A stretch of 64,000 bases of DNA from Allolobophora icterica (GCA_963556255.1 OY744615.1:46159696-46223695), one strand, 5' to 3'; counted from the stretch's first letter, positions 22,711 to 34,080 are shown. The notes: generated from the sequence alone by a model not told the origin. Numbers and translations are program-made.

Positions 22711-23121
22711 CAGTCTGATTCTCGTTAACGTTAACGATAACGAAAATGTTCGTTAACGAACCAAAAAATTATCTTTCCATCAAAAATAAACTCGAAATAT
22801 TAGATTTTCGAAAAGAAACCAGAATATTCGGAAGGAGAATATGCAGCACATTTTCTCATTTTAACTCGGAACAATAAACAGGATAGTTTAAAACGAATAA
22901 AATATCGCGTTTGATTAAATTCGCCATGTTTGTCGATATTGCACTTTTTTTTATTTCATTAACGAAAATAGCGATGAATTTTCGTTAGTGTTATTTTCGT
23001 TATAGTTATAGTTATAGTTAATGATATTTTTTAGTTACAGTTATAGTTATCGTTAACGAAATCATTTTTGGTTCGTTAACGAACATTTTCGTTATCATTA
23101 ACGTTAACGAGAATCACACTG
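22711..23121. mobile_element. inverted-repeat element related to 18572
   Basis: Both ends are of the GTTAACG type: CAGTCTGATTCTCGTTAACG on the left and its inverse ending AATCACACTG on the right. No 8-bp duplication is visible (AAGGCAAG against TCCTCTAT), so the copy may be a recombinant of two insertions. Confidence 0.7.
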
Positions 23122-23157
23122 TCCTCTATCATCCAGACTTTGGACTGGCTCCAACGG

Positions 23158-23538
23158 CAGGGCTGTAGTCGAGGGTATACGCGGGTATACAGCGTATACT
23201 TACCTCTAGAGAAATTTGAGAGCGTATACTCGGCGCTCGAGACGAGGGTATACGCGGGTATACAGCGTATACTTACCTCTGAGCAATGAAATCTTGAGAA
23301 AAAGAGTGGTTTTTAAAGGTTTTAGGGCGTATGACTAAAAAAAGGGTCATCAACTTTTTCAGAAAGGAAATCGTAAAAAGTCAGAAAATTTTCAGAGAAT
23401 TGGTCAAAAGTCTGAAATTTTTCTGAGACGAATTCCTAAAGAAGGTCTTCACATTTTTTTAAGGGTCACACCAGCCCTAGTGACGCCGCTGCTCACCGGT
23501 AGCGTATACTCACCTCAAATTTTACCACTACAGCCCTG
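23158..23538. mobile_element. hAT-type MITE, 381 bp
   Basis: Ends CAGGGCTGTAGTCG and CACTACAGCCCTG; perfect 8-bp duplication TCCAACGG (23150-23157, 23539-23546). A sequence containing GTATACGCGGGTATACAGCG occurs twice near the left end. Confidence 0.93.
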
Positions 23539-23687
23539 TCCAACGGAGTAGACGATAGTCGCGTAGTTGTTTGACATAACGACACCTCAATGCAGTAGAT
23601 GATTAGGTTAAACGATGTGGAACATCTAACAGTCAAACGACATCTTACGGCAATGGTTTCCAACCTCTTCCAGAGCAAGGCACCTTT

Positions 23688-23763
23688 ACGACATTAAGAC
23701 CCGGTGCCGTTTACTGAGTGACGCTTACGTCACTCAGTAAACGGCACCGGGTCTTAATGTCGT
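23688..23763. repeat. perfect 76-bp palindrome
   Basis: Arms of 36 bp (starting ACGACATTAAGACCCGGTGC) with a 4-base centre CTTA at 23724-23727. I found no mismatch in the arms. Confidence 0.95.
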
Positions 23764-23873
23764 TTTTTTCTCTTCCAGTTAGTTCTTTACCTTACACACA
23801 ATTGGAACTGTGTTATAACAAAGTAGTTTCTGTCACAAGATATCGTTAAACTCTGGATCCATCCATGCGTCTT

Positions 23874-23908
23874 TTACGCACCCCTTTAATGGCTGCGTTC
23901 GCCCTATG
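23874..23908 (-). promoter_or_regulatory. H-class core, degenerate
   Basis: On the minus strand GGTGCGTAAAAGACGCATGG starts at 23882, with CATAGGG about 26 bp upstream. The downstream text GGATGGATCCAGAGTTTAAC also occurs near 28190, 45970 and 51290. Confidence 0.4.
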
Positions 23909-24302
23909 AGTACGGTTATTAAGGGAAACCCGAATAGACCCATACTCAACAGCCACTGGTATATAAATGTGTGCAGAAAAGTGCGTCTTTAATTATTCCA
24001 GGGTTAAACGTCGTATTTTGACATCAAATAAGTCTTTCGGACGCTATAAATTTCTGATTTTCATTGACGTTGACCTTACCTTGGCTATTTATCTGTTATT
24101 ACATCAATGTCGATTCCCAAACAATGCGCTAATGCAAGATTCGAGGGCAAAAGAATCAAAAGTAGACCAAGAATACGCTAGATAGACAATGGAAATGAGC
24201 ACATAACATTACTTGGATTAACAGTTCCAAAGTTATATGGTACATTGTGTATACAGAAAATCTTAAATCGACTTGAATTGCGCTACGTCTAATTCTCTTA
24301 TA

Positions 24303-24340
24303 TATATACGATGAGTAAGAGACTTAAAATAGGTGTCTAA
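24303..24340 (+). promoter_or_regulatory. L-class core
   Basis: TATATAC at 24303, GGTGT at 24332, spacing 29. It is followed only 150 bp later by a second L core, which suggests a local duplication. Confidence 0.65.
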
Positions 24341-24456
24341 GTAACTGATCTAATTCGAAACTTCGAAGCATCCGTAAATTACACTAAATCACCCACTTCG
24401 TTGCATACCCATAGCGAAAGCACTCATAAACCTCAGCTTTGTCTACGTCTCCTGTT

Positions 24457-25110
24457 TATATAAGCTGAGTGATACACATAAAAGAGGTGTCTAAGGAACT
24501 GTTCTGAATCGAAATTTCAAGGCAACGGCTCTGTCAAACTGAACAACATTTTCGAAGAGGCCGCATCTGCCCTATGATCCACAGATGACGTCTTCAGCAC
24601 CCGATTCCAGCCTCCTCATTCTCCTTCAGCGCTTCCTTCTCCAGCATTCCCTCCTCCTCCTGTTCCTTCTCCATGTTTTCCTCCTTCTTCATCTCTTCCT
24701 CTTCTTTCTCCTGCTGCTGCTGCTGCTGCTCCTCCTCCTCCTCCTCCGCCTCCTCCCGCTGTTTCTGATGGTTTTACTACGTGGAGAGAATACCAGTTGA
24801 CAGAATCCTACACAATGCACTACATGCAAGATTCGAAGAAAAAAGAAACAAAGGCAGACCAAGACTATTGGGTAGACAATGTAAATGCGGACACAACATC
24901 ACTTGAACTAACACAAGGGATATGGACTTGACAAATGACCGAGTACAGTGGTATTATTATTATTAATTAAATTTGTTCCGCGCGCATGGTCACACCGAAA
25001 TGTGAATCTGAGATGATGATCATTCATTCGACCCATCGCCGCCGAATGCCGTCAGGAACTGATTATGTTGAAGATGTCAACGACGACGACGATGATGATA
25101 ACATCAATAT
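24457..25110 (+). repeat. L core + TCC tract + RTE-like piece + short GAT tail
   Basis: TATATAAG at 24457 and GGTGT at 24486. The CRE-like palindrome is damaged here (GATGACGTCTTCAGCACC). The RTE-like reading continues past AAGACTATTGGGTAGACAAT with an ATT insertion near 24955 and ends near CCGTCAGGAACTGATTATG. Confidence 0.65.
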
Positions 25111-25203
25111 CAACTGCTCCTATTCAGTTCACTTCCAAAGGTTGACGACATTCAGCCTTAAATTAATACGCAATGTAAACTTCAACTTAAAATGTTTAAT
25201 GTT

Positions 25204-25529
25204 TAACTTAAAAGAGGTGTCTAAGTAACTGTACTTATTCGAGATCAGAAGGCAACGCTTCCACGCAATGTCAAACTGAACAACATCTCCTTCAACTCCA
25301 CTCTTACTCCTCCGTCTTCACCTCTTCCTCCTCCTACTTCTCTTACTCCTCCTACTCCTCCTCTTCCTCCTGCATCTCCCCGTTCTCGTCCTCTTCCTCC
25401 TTTTCTTCCGCCACCCCCTCTTCCTTAATACCCTCGTCCTTTGCTAGCCATCTTTTAAAATAGATATTAAACCTTTTAAAGGACCAATTCCTTATACACC
25501 TTTTAAAAGCAGCAAGCGGTTTACATATA
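25204..25529. repeat. convergent L/R unit, left TATA lost
   Basis: The left core GGTGT is at 25216; no TATA box precedes it, only AT-rich DNA. The right core at 25500 has TATATG at 25529, spacing 29. A 160-bp pyrimidine tract lies between. Confidence 0.65.
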
Positions 25530-25559
25530 TAATAAATATAATTGGCAGTTATAAATGCG

Positions 25560-25990
25560 GAATTAGATCCAGGTCCAGAAACTCTTGCAAATTAAATTTC
25601 CTGTGATCGTAATCGTACTCACGACATTTCTCTAGCGCCAAGCCCAGTCTTGCAAACCAGGTTATTCGTCTGCGCTCAGTCAAAGTAAAATCGATAGGCA
25701 GGTAAAGCTATAGTTAGTTCCAGGTCAAGGTCCAAAAGGGTCCAGATCGGACTTTCAGACGTTTACCGTGGATGGTGTTTTGAAATGGATCGGTAAGACA
25801 CTAAAAGAGGTAAGCGCTAGACGAGCTATCAGGATTTATGGAGAAGTGGTATTTTGTAATTTCAAACGAAAGACCTGCGAAGAGATTGTAGGAGATGCAG
25901 ATTTGGGGATTTTGTATACAAGATGGTTCCGAGAACTGTCGTGCGTATGTGTGTGTATTTGTATGTGCATGTAGGTGTGTTTGTATGTAT
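25560..25990 (+). repeat. CTATAGCGCC-type segment of the macro-unit
   Basis: Contains TCACGACATTTCTCTAGCGC, ATCGATAGGCAGGTA and CCAAAAGGGTCCAGATCGGA. The small frame across it is not conserved in the other copies. Confidence 0.55.
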
Positions 25991-26063
25991 GCTGCAACTT
26001 TTGGAAATAGGCCTATATCTTATCAGCAGATAAATTTTATTTAATACGAAAAGAAATCGCGAT

Positions 26064-26208
<145 letters not shown>

Positions 26209-26579
26209 TATAAATATGTGTACATTATTATTACATGACGCATGCACAAAACTCTGGGTACGATTAAATATTCACACACCACGCGCGCACACACAAAATA
26301 TATTATATTCTTACATATATATGTATTATATGTATATTCGATATACATAATATATAAATCGCAATCGCATAGTATATATAAATGTATATGTAAACTATTT
26401 TCGGATCACTTCCGGAAGTTGAGAATAGGCGCTTTAGACTACTTTAGGTGCCAGGGATCACCAGGTAAAATTTGGTGACATTCAGAAGCTGACCCCAAGT
26501 TCCGACCTGTGCCACGAACTGTTTAAAGTTCGGTTCTTTTTCCTCTTAACGTCAACAGAAAATGACAGAAGATGTCGTT

Positions 26580-26800
26580 GCTAAACTTTTGCATTCCGTT
26601 CTTCCAGATCAGCAGTTACATGTACTTACACACGTTTTTAATTTAAGTAGAAAATCTTTTAAAAGTTGGTAGAAAACTCACAGTTCAATTGCGATTAGTT
26701 CATATTCAATACTGGCAGCAATAAGATGTAGTGAAACGCTGAAAACTAAAAGCCTTTCCTTAGACACCTCTTTTAAGAAGTATACCTGACCTATAAGTGA
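26580..26800 (-). promoter_or_regulatory. D-class core, with a degenerate E core beside it
   Basis: On the minus strand TATAGG at 26795 lies 27 bp before GGTGTCTAAGGAAAGG at 26768. Downstream is GCGTTTCACTACATCTTATT. A second weaker core (ACACGTTTTTAATTT, about 26635-26650) lies 120 bp further in the same direction. Confidence 0.55.
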
Positions 26801-26942
26801 AAGAAGTTCTACAAGGAAGAAATGAATTAGTTGGTTTTTTTACGCTGAATTATGTCGTATGCGAACAGTGAAATATACGAACAGTGAAAACTGTTCGAAA
26901 GTAATTCCACAACTCTCTTAAAAGTGATGTTCGACAATATTA

Positions 26943-27007
26943 GAATCTGCTTTAACATAATATCATAAGTCGAACTTCGACTTATGATATTATGTTAAAG
27001 CAGATTC
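26943..27007. repeat. perfect 65-bp palindrome
   Basis: Arms of 32 bp (starting GAATCTGCTTTAACATAATA) around a single C at 26975. No mismatches were seen. Confidence 0.96.
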
Positions 27008-27224
27008 AAATAATGGAATATTGCAGAAATTTCTGCCTTAGGATTACAAGGTATTTAAAACAGAGTGGTAAATGTAAATTAATTTCGCCACTGCAATTTC
27101 TGTGGTGTCAGTCTCAAGCCTAGACAAAGTAGGAGGGCGACGTCATCGGCCCTTGCAACCATAAGAAGTCGCTAAACACTGGAAATTACTGGAAACTTTT
27201 GGAAAAGCTAGGATATTAGGTAGG

Positions 27225-27425
27225 GGCGGGTACGAAATGATAGCGACTTCATTTTCTTAGCATCGGCATATGAGTGCGAGTGGTCAGTTCTTTCCCTCGC
27301 CGACAGTGTACGGTCATCGTACACATTATGACTGAGTTGCCTTGGAGAAATGTTTATCCCCTGGTTGGGATTTGAACCCCGACGTATTGGCTAACAGTCC
27401 CACACGATAACCAGTAGACTATGCG
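27225..27425 (-). mobile_element. tRNA-derived SINE, copy 1
   Basis: On the minus strand a tRNA-like head has an A-box-like CATAGTCTACTGGTTATCGT and a B-box GGGTTCAAATCCC, with a CTGTTAG loop suggesting an Asn-tRNA-like origin. The body CAACTCAGTCATAATGTGTA and ATATGCCGA is shared with 42150-42390. The head does not fold into a full acceptor stem, so it is not a working tRNA gene. Confidence 0.7.
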
Positions 27426-27825
27426 GCGTAGTTTGACCGTGCAGAAGATGGTGCAGTCAATGAAGAACCATGCGGGTCTAGAAACTCTACACTGCCCTAG
27501 GCTACGCCCTACAAGCAGATTAAAAGTTGAAATTGATTACACACACAACTGCCGTGTGAAAAAGATTGATCTGCGCAGAAGAAGAAAGGTCGTTGCTGCC
27601 GTGAAGGACGAAAGATTGATGTCCGTTTCGATTTAGGCTAAGTTCTTCTCTTGATATAATCGAAAATATTGAGTTTTCGGGTGATCAAATGTCGGTTTGG
27701 TATCCTTACTACAATATGTCATAAGTTTTGGCCGTAGATTAATTAGTTGTATCTTGCAACCCTGATAAAGGTCGCCCTTTTGTCTTAGATCAACATCTGA
27801 GGAAAGTATGTTGTTCCTGATACAC
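27425..27825. other. unassigned sequence
   Basis: The frame at 27421-27636 has no recognisable motif, and part of its region recurs near 42400-42500 without frame conservation. I see no gene. Confidence 0.4.
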
Positions 27826-27945
27826 GTCTTGTCTTTGTCCGGCGTTCATACACAGTTGCCGGTCCCTCCTTCATCTGGAACTGTCGACCTCTTCGTGTTC
27901 GCAACTCTGTCACTTTCGCTTAAAACTCTTCCATTCTAGTTATGA
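27825..27945 (+). pseudogene. CR1-like LINE C-terminal remnant
   Basis: The reading SYTVAGPSFIWN followed by PLRVRNSVTFA matches the conserved C-terminal motif of these LINEs, with an early stop after it. Confidence 0.5.
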
Positions 27946-28503
27946 TTGTTTAGTTTTGCCCGGTTTGAAAGTACACTTCTGAACATTGTAAGAAGGGCAT
28001 TTTCAAAATTATAATTGTCCTATTGTACATTTCATTTCTATCAATTGTTTCACACAAAGACAAAACTTTGAATAGGGCTATTACTGCTTGAATGTCTGTT
28101 TTATTTCATTTTATAAATAAGGAGAAGAGCTGTAATATGCCCAACTATTTCTGTCGACGTCAAGTCATAAGAAGTCGTTAAACTCTGGATCCATCCATGC
28201 GTCTCTTGAACATCCCTTTAAGGATGCAGTCGCCCTACGAGTGAAGCTATTACGCGAAACTGAGTAAACCTGTAGTCAGCAGATCATTAGCAGTAGTTTC
28301 GGTTTACCGTAGTTTCAGTTTAACGACACTGTGTGATAAGATAGATCATTAGCGTCACCCTTCTCCTTCATCCATGCTTGGGACTGGCACTGCAAGAGTT
28401 CGAGCATTGGCAGAGTTAACTGCTTCTTTTTTATTCCAAGGTTTAACGTCGTCTCGTGACATCAAAGGCCGTTGACGACAATTCAAAATGCATACAATGC
28501 AAT

Positions 28504-28555
28504 GAAAACCAGAATTTTAAAGGTGTCTTTCGGACGCTAAAAAATTCTGATTTTC
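28504..28555 (+). ncRNA. conserved hairpin motif
   Basis: Arms AGAATTTT and AAAATTCT pair exactly; compared with AGAAATTT/AAATTTCT elsewhere, both sides changed together. The inner stem is GGTGTC-TTTCG-GACGCT. Confidence 0.55.
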
Positions 28556-28793
28556 ATCGACGTCGAACTGTTCCTGCTTCTTAGTCTATTATTGCATCAA
28601 TGTCGAATCCCAAACAACGCAGTAGATGCAAAATTCGAAGAAAAATAAACAAAGGCAGAACAAAACTACGCACGCTGGATAGATAATATTAATGAGGACA
28701 TAACATTACTTGGATAAACAGATCTAATGTTAGGCGTTGTGTTTATAGAAACAGAGAGCAGATGCAGATTGCCTTTCGTCTAGTTCTCCTGCT

Positions 28794-29336
28794 TATATAG
28801 GCTGAGTGGCTAATTAAAAATAGGTGTCTAAGGAACTGTTCTAATACGAAATTTCACGGCAACGGTTCTTCGCTATGTCAACTGAAGAACATCTTCGAAG
28901 AGGCCGCATCTGCGCAATGATCCACGGATGACGTCATCAGCACCCGATTCCTGTCTCCTCATTCTCCTTCATCTCCTCCATCTCCTCCTCCTCCTCCTCC
29001 TCCTCCTCCTCCTCCTCCTCCTCCTCCTCCTCCTCCTCCTCCTCCTCCTCCTCCTCCTCCTCCTCCTCCTCCTCCTCCAGCTGTTTCTGATGGTTTGGCC
29101 ACGTGGAGTGAAAGCCAGTTGACATACACTTGCACTACATGGAAGATTCGGTGAAAAAACAAAGGCAGATTGACTTCGCTGGATAGAAGATACAAATGAG
29201 GACATAACATCACTTCTACTGACACCAGGGGGCAATGGACTTGACAAATGACCGAATGCAATGAAGATAATTTATTCGGACCTATCGCCGCCAAGTGGCT
29301 AGCAGCGTCAATGAACTGATGATAATGACGACGATT

Positions 29337-29367
<31 letters not shown>

Positions 29368-29372
29368 TGATA
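28794..29372 (+). repeat. L core + (CTC)n + RTE-like C-terminus + (ACG)n
   Basis: TATATAG at 28794, GGTGT at 28823. An intact GATGACGTCATCAGCACCCG precedes a pure (CTC)n tract of about 105 bp (28974-29078). The RTE-like piece follows, and the tail is GATGATAATGACGACG then (ACG)n rather than pure GAT. The poly-L, poly-R and poly-G frames are translations of the tract. Confidence 0.75.
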
Positions 29373-29462
29373 CCATCAATTTCATCTGTTCCTATTCAGT
29401 TCAGTTTCAAAGGTTGTGGATATACAATGTTTAGGACGTATTAAAGTTGCTTCGACTACTTC

Positions 29463-29630
<168 letters not shown>

Positions 29631-29700
29631 TCATTTTCATTGTTTTATCTTCCATCCACCAATTTCACTTGATTATCACCCATATAATACTACAAACGCA

Positions 29701-29738
29701 TACATAGCATCGGTAGAATCCGATTTAAAGGTGCGTGA
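29701..29738 (+). promoter_or_regulatory. C-class core, long form
   Basis: TACATAG at 29701 and GGTGC at 29730, spacing 29. The C body follows to 30010. Confidence 0.65.
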
Positions 29739-30053
29739 CTAGAGTCTATTATTTAAACGTAAAAACGAAATGTATAGATTTTCTAAAGCGATCGTATTGC
29801 CTCGTTTTTCAGTGAACTGATGGGGTGAGATCCTTCACCACCGCTGCCCGTTTGAATGGATGCCACGCCATTTAAGGTCCCCGTGGAGTGAACGATCTAG
29901 CGTGAGATAAAGGTCCACGCATATCATCGAGTCTTTTACGACATCTGACGGCTGCAAAGGTCGTTTATATCTAATTAAAGAAAATCTGTAGCAACTGGAC
30001 CGTCATAATGCTCAAAGAATCAGTCGATGGTCGGTATATATATATATATATAG

Positions 30054-30540
30054 CCTCCCAGCTGCCCGCCTTGGGTGTTTTGCGTGCAGCCGCACGTCTT
30101 ATTGGTCGCATCCCCAGATTTGGCCAGGTTTCTCTTTATATGCGGGATGTTCTGCACTGGCTCCCTTTCCCGCTGCGGATCGCCTATAGGGTCTCTGCAC
30201 TGGTTAGGTGTTGTCTAGAGGGACCTGCTCCCCCATACCTGCGGGAGTTGTGTCGCTCTACCTCGGGGGTCTTGCGGAGATCTGCTCTTCGCTCGGCTGA
30301 CCAGGCCAAGCTATTGGTCCCCCGCACGCGGACAGCCATTATGCAGCGACGTTCTTTTTCGGTCGCTGGACCTGCAACCTGGAATGGCCTTCCTGTTGCA
30401 CTTCGCCTGGTCCCTATGACTCACTCTACCTTGTTTCTTGCAAACTTAAAAACTACTCTCTTTAGCCGTGGTTGGACTAGGAGCGCTCCTGAGTAGATAA
30501 CCTTGAAGGGCGCTATATAAAAGCTCATTAATAATAATTA
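30054..30540 (+). pseudogene. CR1-like LINE C-terminus with 3' tail
   Basis: An uninterrupted reading to 30496 has LIGRIPRFGQVSLYMRDVLH, WLPFPLRIAYRVSALVRCCL and SFSVAGPATWNGLPVALRLV, the connection and C-terminal region of CR1-like reverse transcriptases. The stop is followed by GGGCGCTATATAAAAGCTC and a (TAA)n-like tail. It is 5'-truncated at a short AT run (30034-30052). The lack of breaks over 145 codons marks a young copy. Confidence 0.85.
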
Positions 30541-30824
30541 ATAATAATACCGAACAAAATCATTGTGCAATCCAAAGTAGTTAGGTTGGCAAACAGAAAC
30601 AGGAAGAAGATTCCAGAGACGTGGACCAACAATTGAAAAGATGATCCAACAACCATTTTCAGCTGATGACGCCAATTAATAAACGGACAACAGTTACTCT
30701 TACTTTTCTTTCGTTTAATCTTGACGCAGCTCTTATGAAAAATTGGAGACCCTGCGCTTAACATTTAAGTAGATCTTTATCACTTATGCTGGGCTCACTT
30801 GTTGAACGAAAACGAAATGAGAAA

Positions 30825-30862
30825 TACATAGCACCGGAGGGATACAATTTAAAGGTGTCTAA
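30825..30862 (+). promoter_or_regulatory. C-class core, short form
   Basis: TACATAGCACCGG at 30825, GGTGT at 30854, spacing 29. The body ends with ATGACGGCTGCAAAGGCCGT and TCTATAGCACC. Confidence 0.65.
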
Positions 30863-31002
30863 ACAAGGTCTACGTTTTACACGTATATCCATAGCCACCT
30901 ATACCTGTTTTACGATATATGACGGCTGCAAAGGCCGTCTGGAATCTAATGTGATATTTTAATTTATGAAATTCTATAGCACCAGCGTTTTAATGGCACT
31001 TA

Positions 31003-31150
31003 AACAGCCGAGAAGACACGAAAACAGCCGAAAAGACACGAAAACAGCCGAAAAGACACGAAAACAGCCGAAAGACACGAAAACAGCCGAAAAGACACGA
31101 AAACAGCCGAAAAGACACGAAAACAGCCGAAAAGACACGCAAATAGCCGA
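31003..31150. repeat. 20-bp minisatellite, locus 3
   Basis: Seven copies of GAAAACAGCCGAAAAGACAC with one 19-bp copy. It directly follows a C unit. Confidence 0.9.
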
Positions 31151-31329
31151 CTGTGGAACGGACTGGGTGGGTTAAAGGAAAGATAAATATACACGACTTT
31201 GTCCTGATTCATTAAATATCCTGCCGCGTGCAAGAATCCCTGACCCGCAACGCCGAGTATACCGAAACTGTCCGTGTTATAATCTGTTTGTCGTTTGTAA
31301 ATAAAGGCTATACTTACTTACTTACTTAC

Positions 31330-31420
31330 GGGCACATCTGGTCCACGGTTTTGGTTCGCCATCGGTTGATGCCTTGCGCACTATACATACCGAAGCTGCA
31401 AAATAATAATTAGCAATATC
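31330..31420 (+). repeat. LINE 3' UTR-like fragment
   Basis: TCGCCATCGGTTGATGCCTT and a following TAATAATTAGCAATA-like tail match the 3' end described at 1685-1965. No coding part remains. Confidence 0.5.
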
Positions 31421-31551
31421 TTACTTACTTACTTTTTGCTAGCGCAACCTTATTCTGGCTGACACAATGCAAAGAATGTACCTAGAAACAGTCCATCCCA
31501 TAAATAACAGACCATTCCCATTTACAATGACTGACTGACTGATTCACTAAC

Positions 31552-31632
31552 TGTCCGACTGACTGACTGACTGACTGACTGACTGACTGACTGACTGACT
31601 GACTGACTGACTGACTGACTGACTGACTGACT

Positions 31633-31683
<51 letters not shown>

Positions 31684-31720
31684 TGACTGACTGACTGACT
31701 GACTGGCTGACTGACTGTCA
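31552..31720. repeat. (GACT)n microsatellite
   Basis: Tetramer array with few variants. A second array lies at 41158, and both are followed by TATAGCGCCTCTT and an E-class core, showing homologous position. Confidence 0.97.
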
Positions 31721-31933
31721 GTAAAACAAAGAATCAGTTGAAAAATTTAGAAGCTCATTTATATAATGTAAAGTAATCACAGATTTATATAGCGCCTCTT
31801 AAGAAAACTCACCAGAAGTCATACAAACTGTGTAAACTTCAGTTGATTTTTCCCTATGAACGTCAACGGCCATTGATGACAGAAGATGTCGCTGCTCAAC
31901 TGTTGGATTCTTTCCTTCCAGAGCAGCAGTTAA

Positions 31934-31960
31934 TTATACACCTTTTTAAAGCGAGTAGAA
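31934..31960 (-). promoter_or_regulatory. E-class core without TATA
   Basis: On the minus strand CTTTAAAAAGGTGTATAATT has its GGTGT at 31942. No TATA box is seen 29 bp upstream. Downstream is CAGCGACATCTTCTGTCATC. The same arrangement occurs at 41563. Confidence 0.45.
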
Positions 31961-32260
31961 TACGACCAGTTCAACTGCGATGAGTTGATATTCAAAATTG
32001 TTGCGAGATTATAACTATCAATTTAAATTCTGTCATTAGCCGTATTCTGGTAGTGCCAGAACCAAGCCCGATTGAAGCAGGAGGGCGACGTCAATTATTC
32101 ATCCTTTAATGTAAGGGAATTTATAGGATGCAACCATTGTTTAAAATAATTTGTGTCGACGTCAGAGTTGTTGCCATAAGATGACGATAGACTCTATATT
32201 AGCCACTTTGTTGCGTAGTGAAAAACCTGGAACACTTGCCCCACGTCTACTTGTGCTACC

Positions 32261-33035
32261 TATATACGATGAAGAAACATTTAAAAGAGGTGTCTAGTGA
32301 TCTGTTCTGAATCGAAATTTCAAGGCAACGTTTTTCGCTATGTCAAACTGAACAACATCTTCACGAGACGTCATCAGCACCCGATTCCAGCCTAATCCTT
32401 CTCCATCGGCTCTTTCTTCTTCTCCATCTCCTCCTCCAGCATCCCCTACTCCTCGTTTACCTTCTCCATGTCTTCCTACTTCTTCATCTCCTCCTCTTCC
32501 TCCATCTCCTTCTCTCTCCTCCTCCTCCTCCTCCTCCTCCTCCTCCTCCTCCTCCTCCTCCTCCTCCTCCTCCTCCTCCTCCTCCTCCTCCTCCTCCTCC
32601 TCCTCCTCCTCCTCCTCCATCTCTTTCTTCTCTTCATCTCCTCCTCCTCCGCCGCCACTTCCTCCTCCTTCTCCTCCTCTTACTCCTACTCCTCCTCCTC
32701 TTCCTCCTACTCCATATCCTCCTCCTCCTCCAGCTGTTTCTGATGGTTTGGCGACGTGGAAAGAATTCCAGTTGACAGAATCCTACACACTGCTATACAT
32801 GCAAGATTCGAAGGAAAAAGAAATAAAAGCAGACCAAGACTACGCTGGATAGATTATACAAATGAGAACATAACATCACTTGGACTAACACAAGAGGGCA
32901 ATGGACTTGACAAATGACCGAGTACAATGGAAAACATTTTTTCGTACCCATCGCCGCCAAAGGCTAGCGGCATCATGAACATATGATGTTGATGATGAAG
33001 ACGGTGATGAAGACGACGACGATGATGATGACATC
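32261..33035 (+). repeat. L core + (CTC)n + RTE-like C-terminus + (GAT)n
   Basis: TATATAC at 32261 and GGTGT at 32289 (28 bp). (CTC)n fills 32518-32618. The RTE-like reading runs from WFGDVERIPVDRILHTAI through GRPRLRWIDYTNENITSLGL, nearly unbroken, then MDLTNDRVQW. The tail is a mixed GAT/GAC run near 32990-33035. Confidence 0.75.
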
Positions 33036-33079
33036 AACGTCAACCGTTCCTATTCAGTTAGCTTCCTCCGTTCGTTCGT

Positions 33080-33230
33080 TCTTCTATTCTCTGAGGCAAC
33101 GTCTCATCCTCTTTTACCTTTCCTAAAACTTGCTTTTTCTCCCGGGGTCTCTCGCACTGGCAGCGCTTTTGAGTGGCCCTCCCGCAAGAAGCGCTTTATA
33201 AATATCCGAATACAATACAATTATACTTCC
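33080..33230 (+). pseudogene. CR1-like LINE 3' fragment
   Basis: TTGCTTTTTCTCCCGGGGTC precedes AGCGCTTTATAAATATCCGA and an (AATAC)n tail, typical for this LINE group. It is inserted between a GAT tail and the next L core. Confidence 0.5.
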
Positions 33231-33292
33231 AAGGGTTGACAACGTTTGACATGCGCAGAGACGGAAATAACTACGCTGCCTAAACTTCTGTT

Positions 33293-33626
33293 TATATAGG
33301 CGTATTGGACATCTTAAAAGAGGTGTCTAAGTAACTATTCTTATTCGAGATCACAAGGCAGCGCTTCCTCGCGATGTCAAACTGAACAACATCTCCTTCT
33401 CCTCCTCTCTTACTCCTCCGTCTTCTCCTCTTTCTCCCTCTCCTCTTCCTCGTCCTCCTCGTCCTCCTCGTCCACTTCCTCCATCTCCTCGTTCTCCTTC
33501 TCGTCCTCTTCCTCCTTTTCTTCCTCCTCCCCTCTTCCTTAATCTCCTCGTCCTTTGCCAGCCATCTTTTTAATAGTTGTCCTTTAAAAGTAGTTCCTTA
33601 CACACCTTTAACAGTGTACATATATA
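33293..33626. repeat. convergent L/R unit, right spacing shortened
   Basis: The left box TATATAG is at 33293 and GGTGT at 33322 (29). On the right, the core at 33606 has its box at 33626, only 20 bp away: about nine bases are missing between them compared with other R ends. If spacing matters, this end should be inactive. Confidence 0.7.
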
Positions 33627-33629
33627 ATA

Positions 33630-34080
33630 AATATTATTAACTTTTGCACAATAAATACAGACCACCGTCCAATTCGAAAACTTTTGCAAATCCAGTATCC
33701 TGTAATCGTAACCGTAATCGCGACATTTCTATAGCGCCAAGCCAAGCCAAGTCTTGCGAACTAAGTTATTCGTCGGCGCTCAGTCAAAGTCAAATCGACA
33801 GGCAGGTGAAGCTATATTTTGGTTCCAGGGCAACGTCCAAAAGGGTCCAAAATCGGACTTTCACACGTTTACCGTGGATAGTGTTTTGAAATTGATCGGT
33901 AAGAAAGGTAAGCTGAAGACGAGGAATGAGGATTTATGGAAGACTTATGGCATTTTCAGTTTCAAACCAAAGACCAAGGCAAATATGGGGTCCGTAACGG
34001 ACAGTTTCTTTTATGTTGTTCAAGTTGTTATCTTTAATGACTTAGAAAATTCCGAGAAACTTTGTTAAACGAGTAATATC
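33630..34080 (+). repeat. CTATAGCGCC-type segment of the macro-unit
   Basis: Contains TCTATAGCGCCAAGCCAAGC and CGTCGGCGCTCAGTCAAAGT. Overlapping short frames here are not shared between copies. Confidence 0.55.

Noticed and set aside
22711..23121. Target duplication for this inverted-repeat element
   Set aside because: The 8-base flanks AAGGCAAG and TCCTCTAT do not match, so no duplication is claimed.
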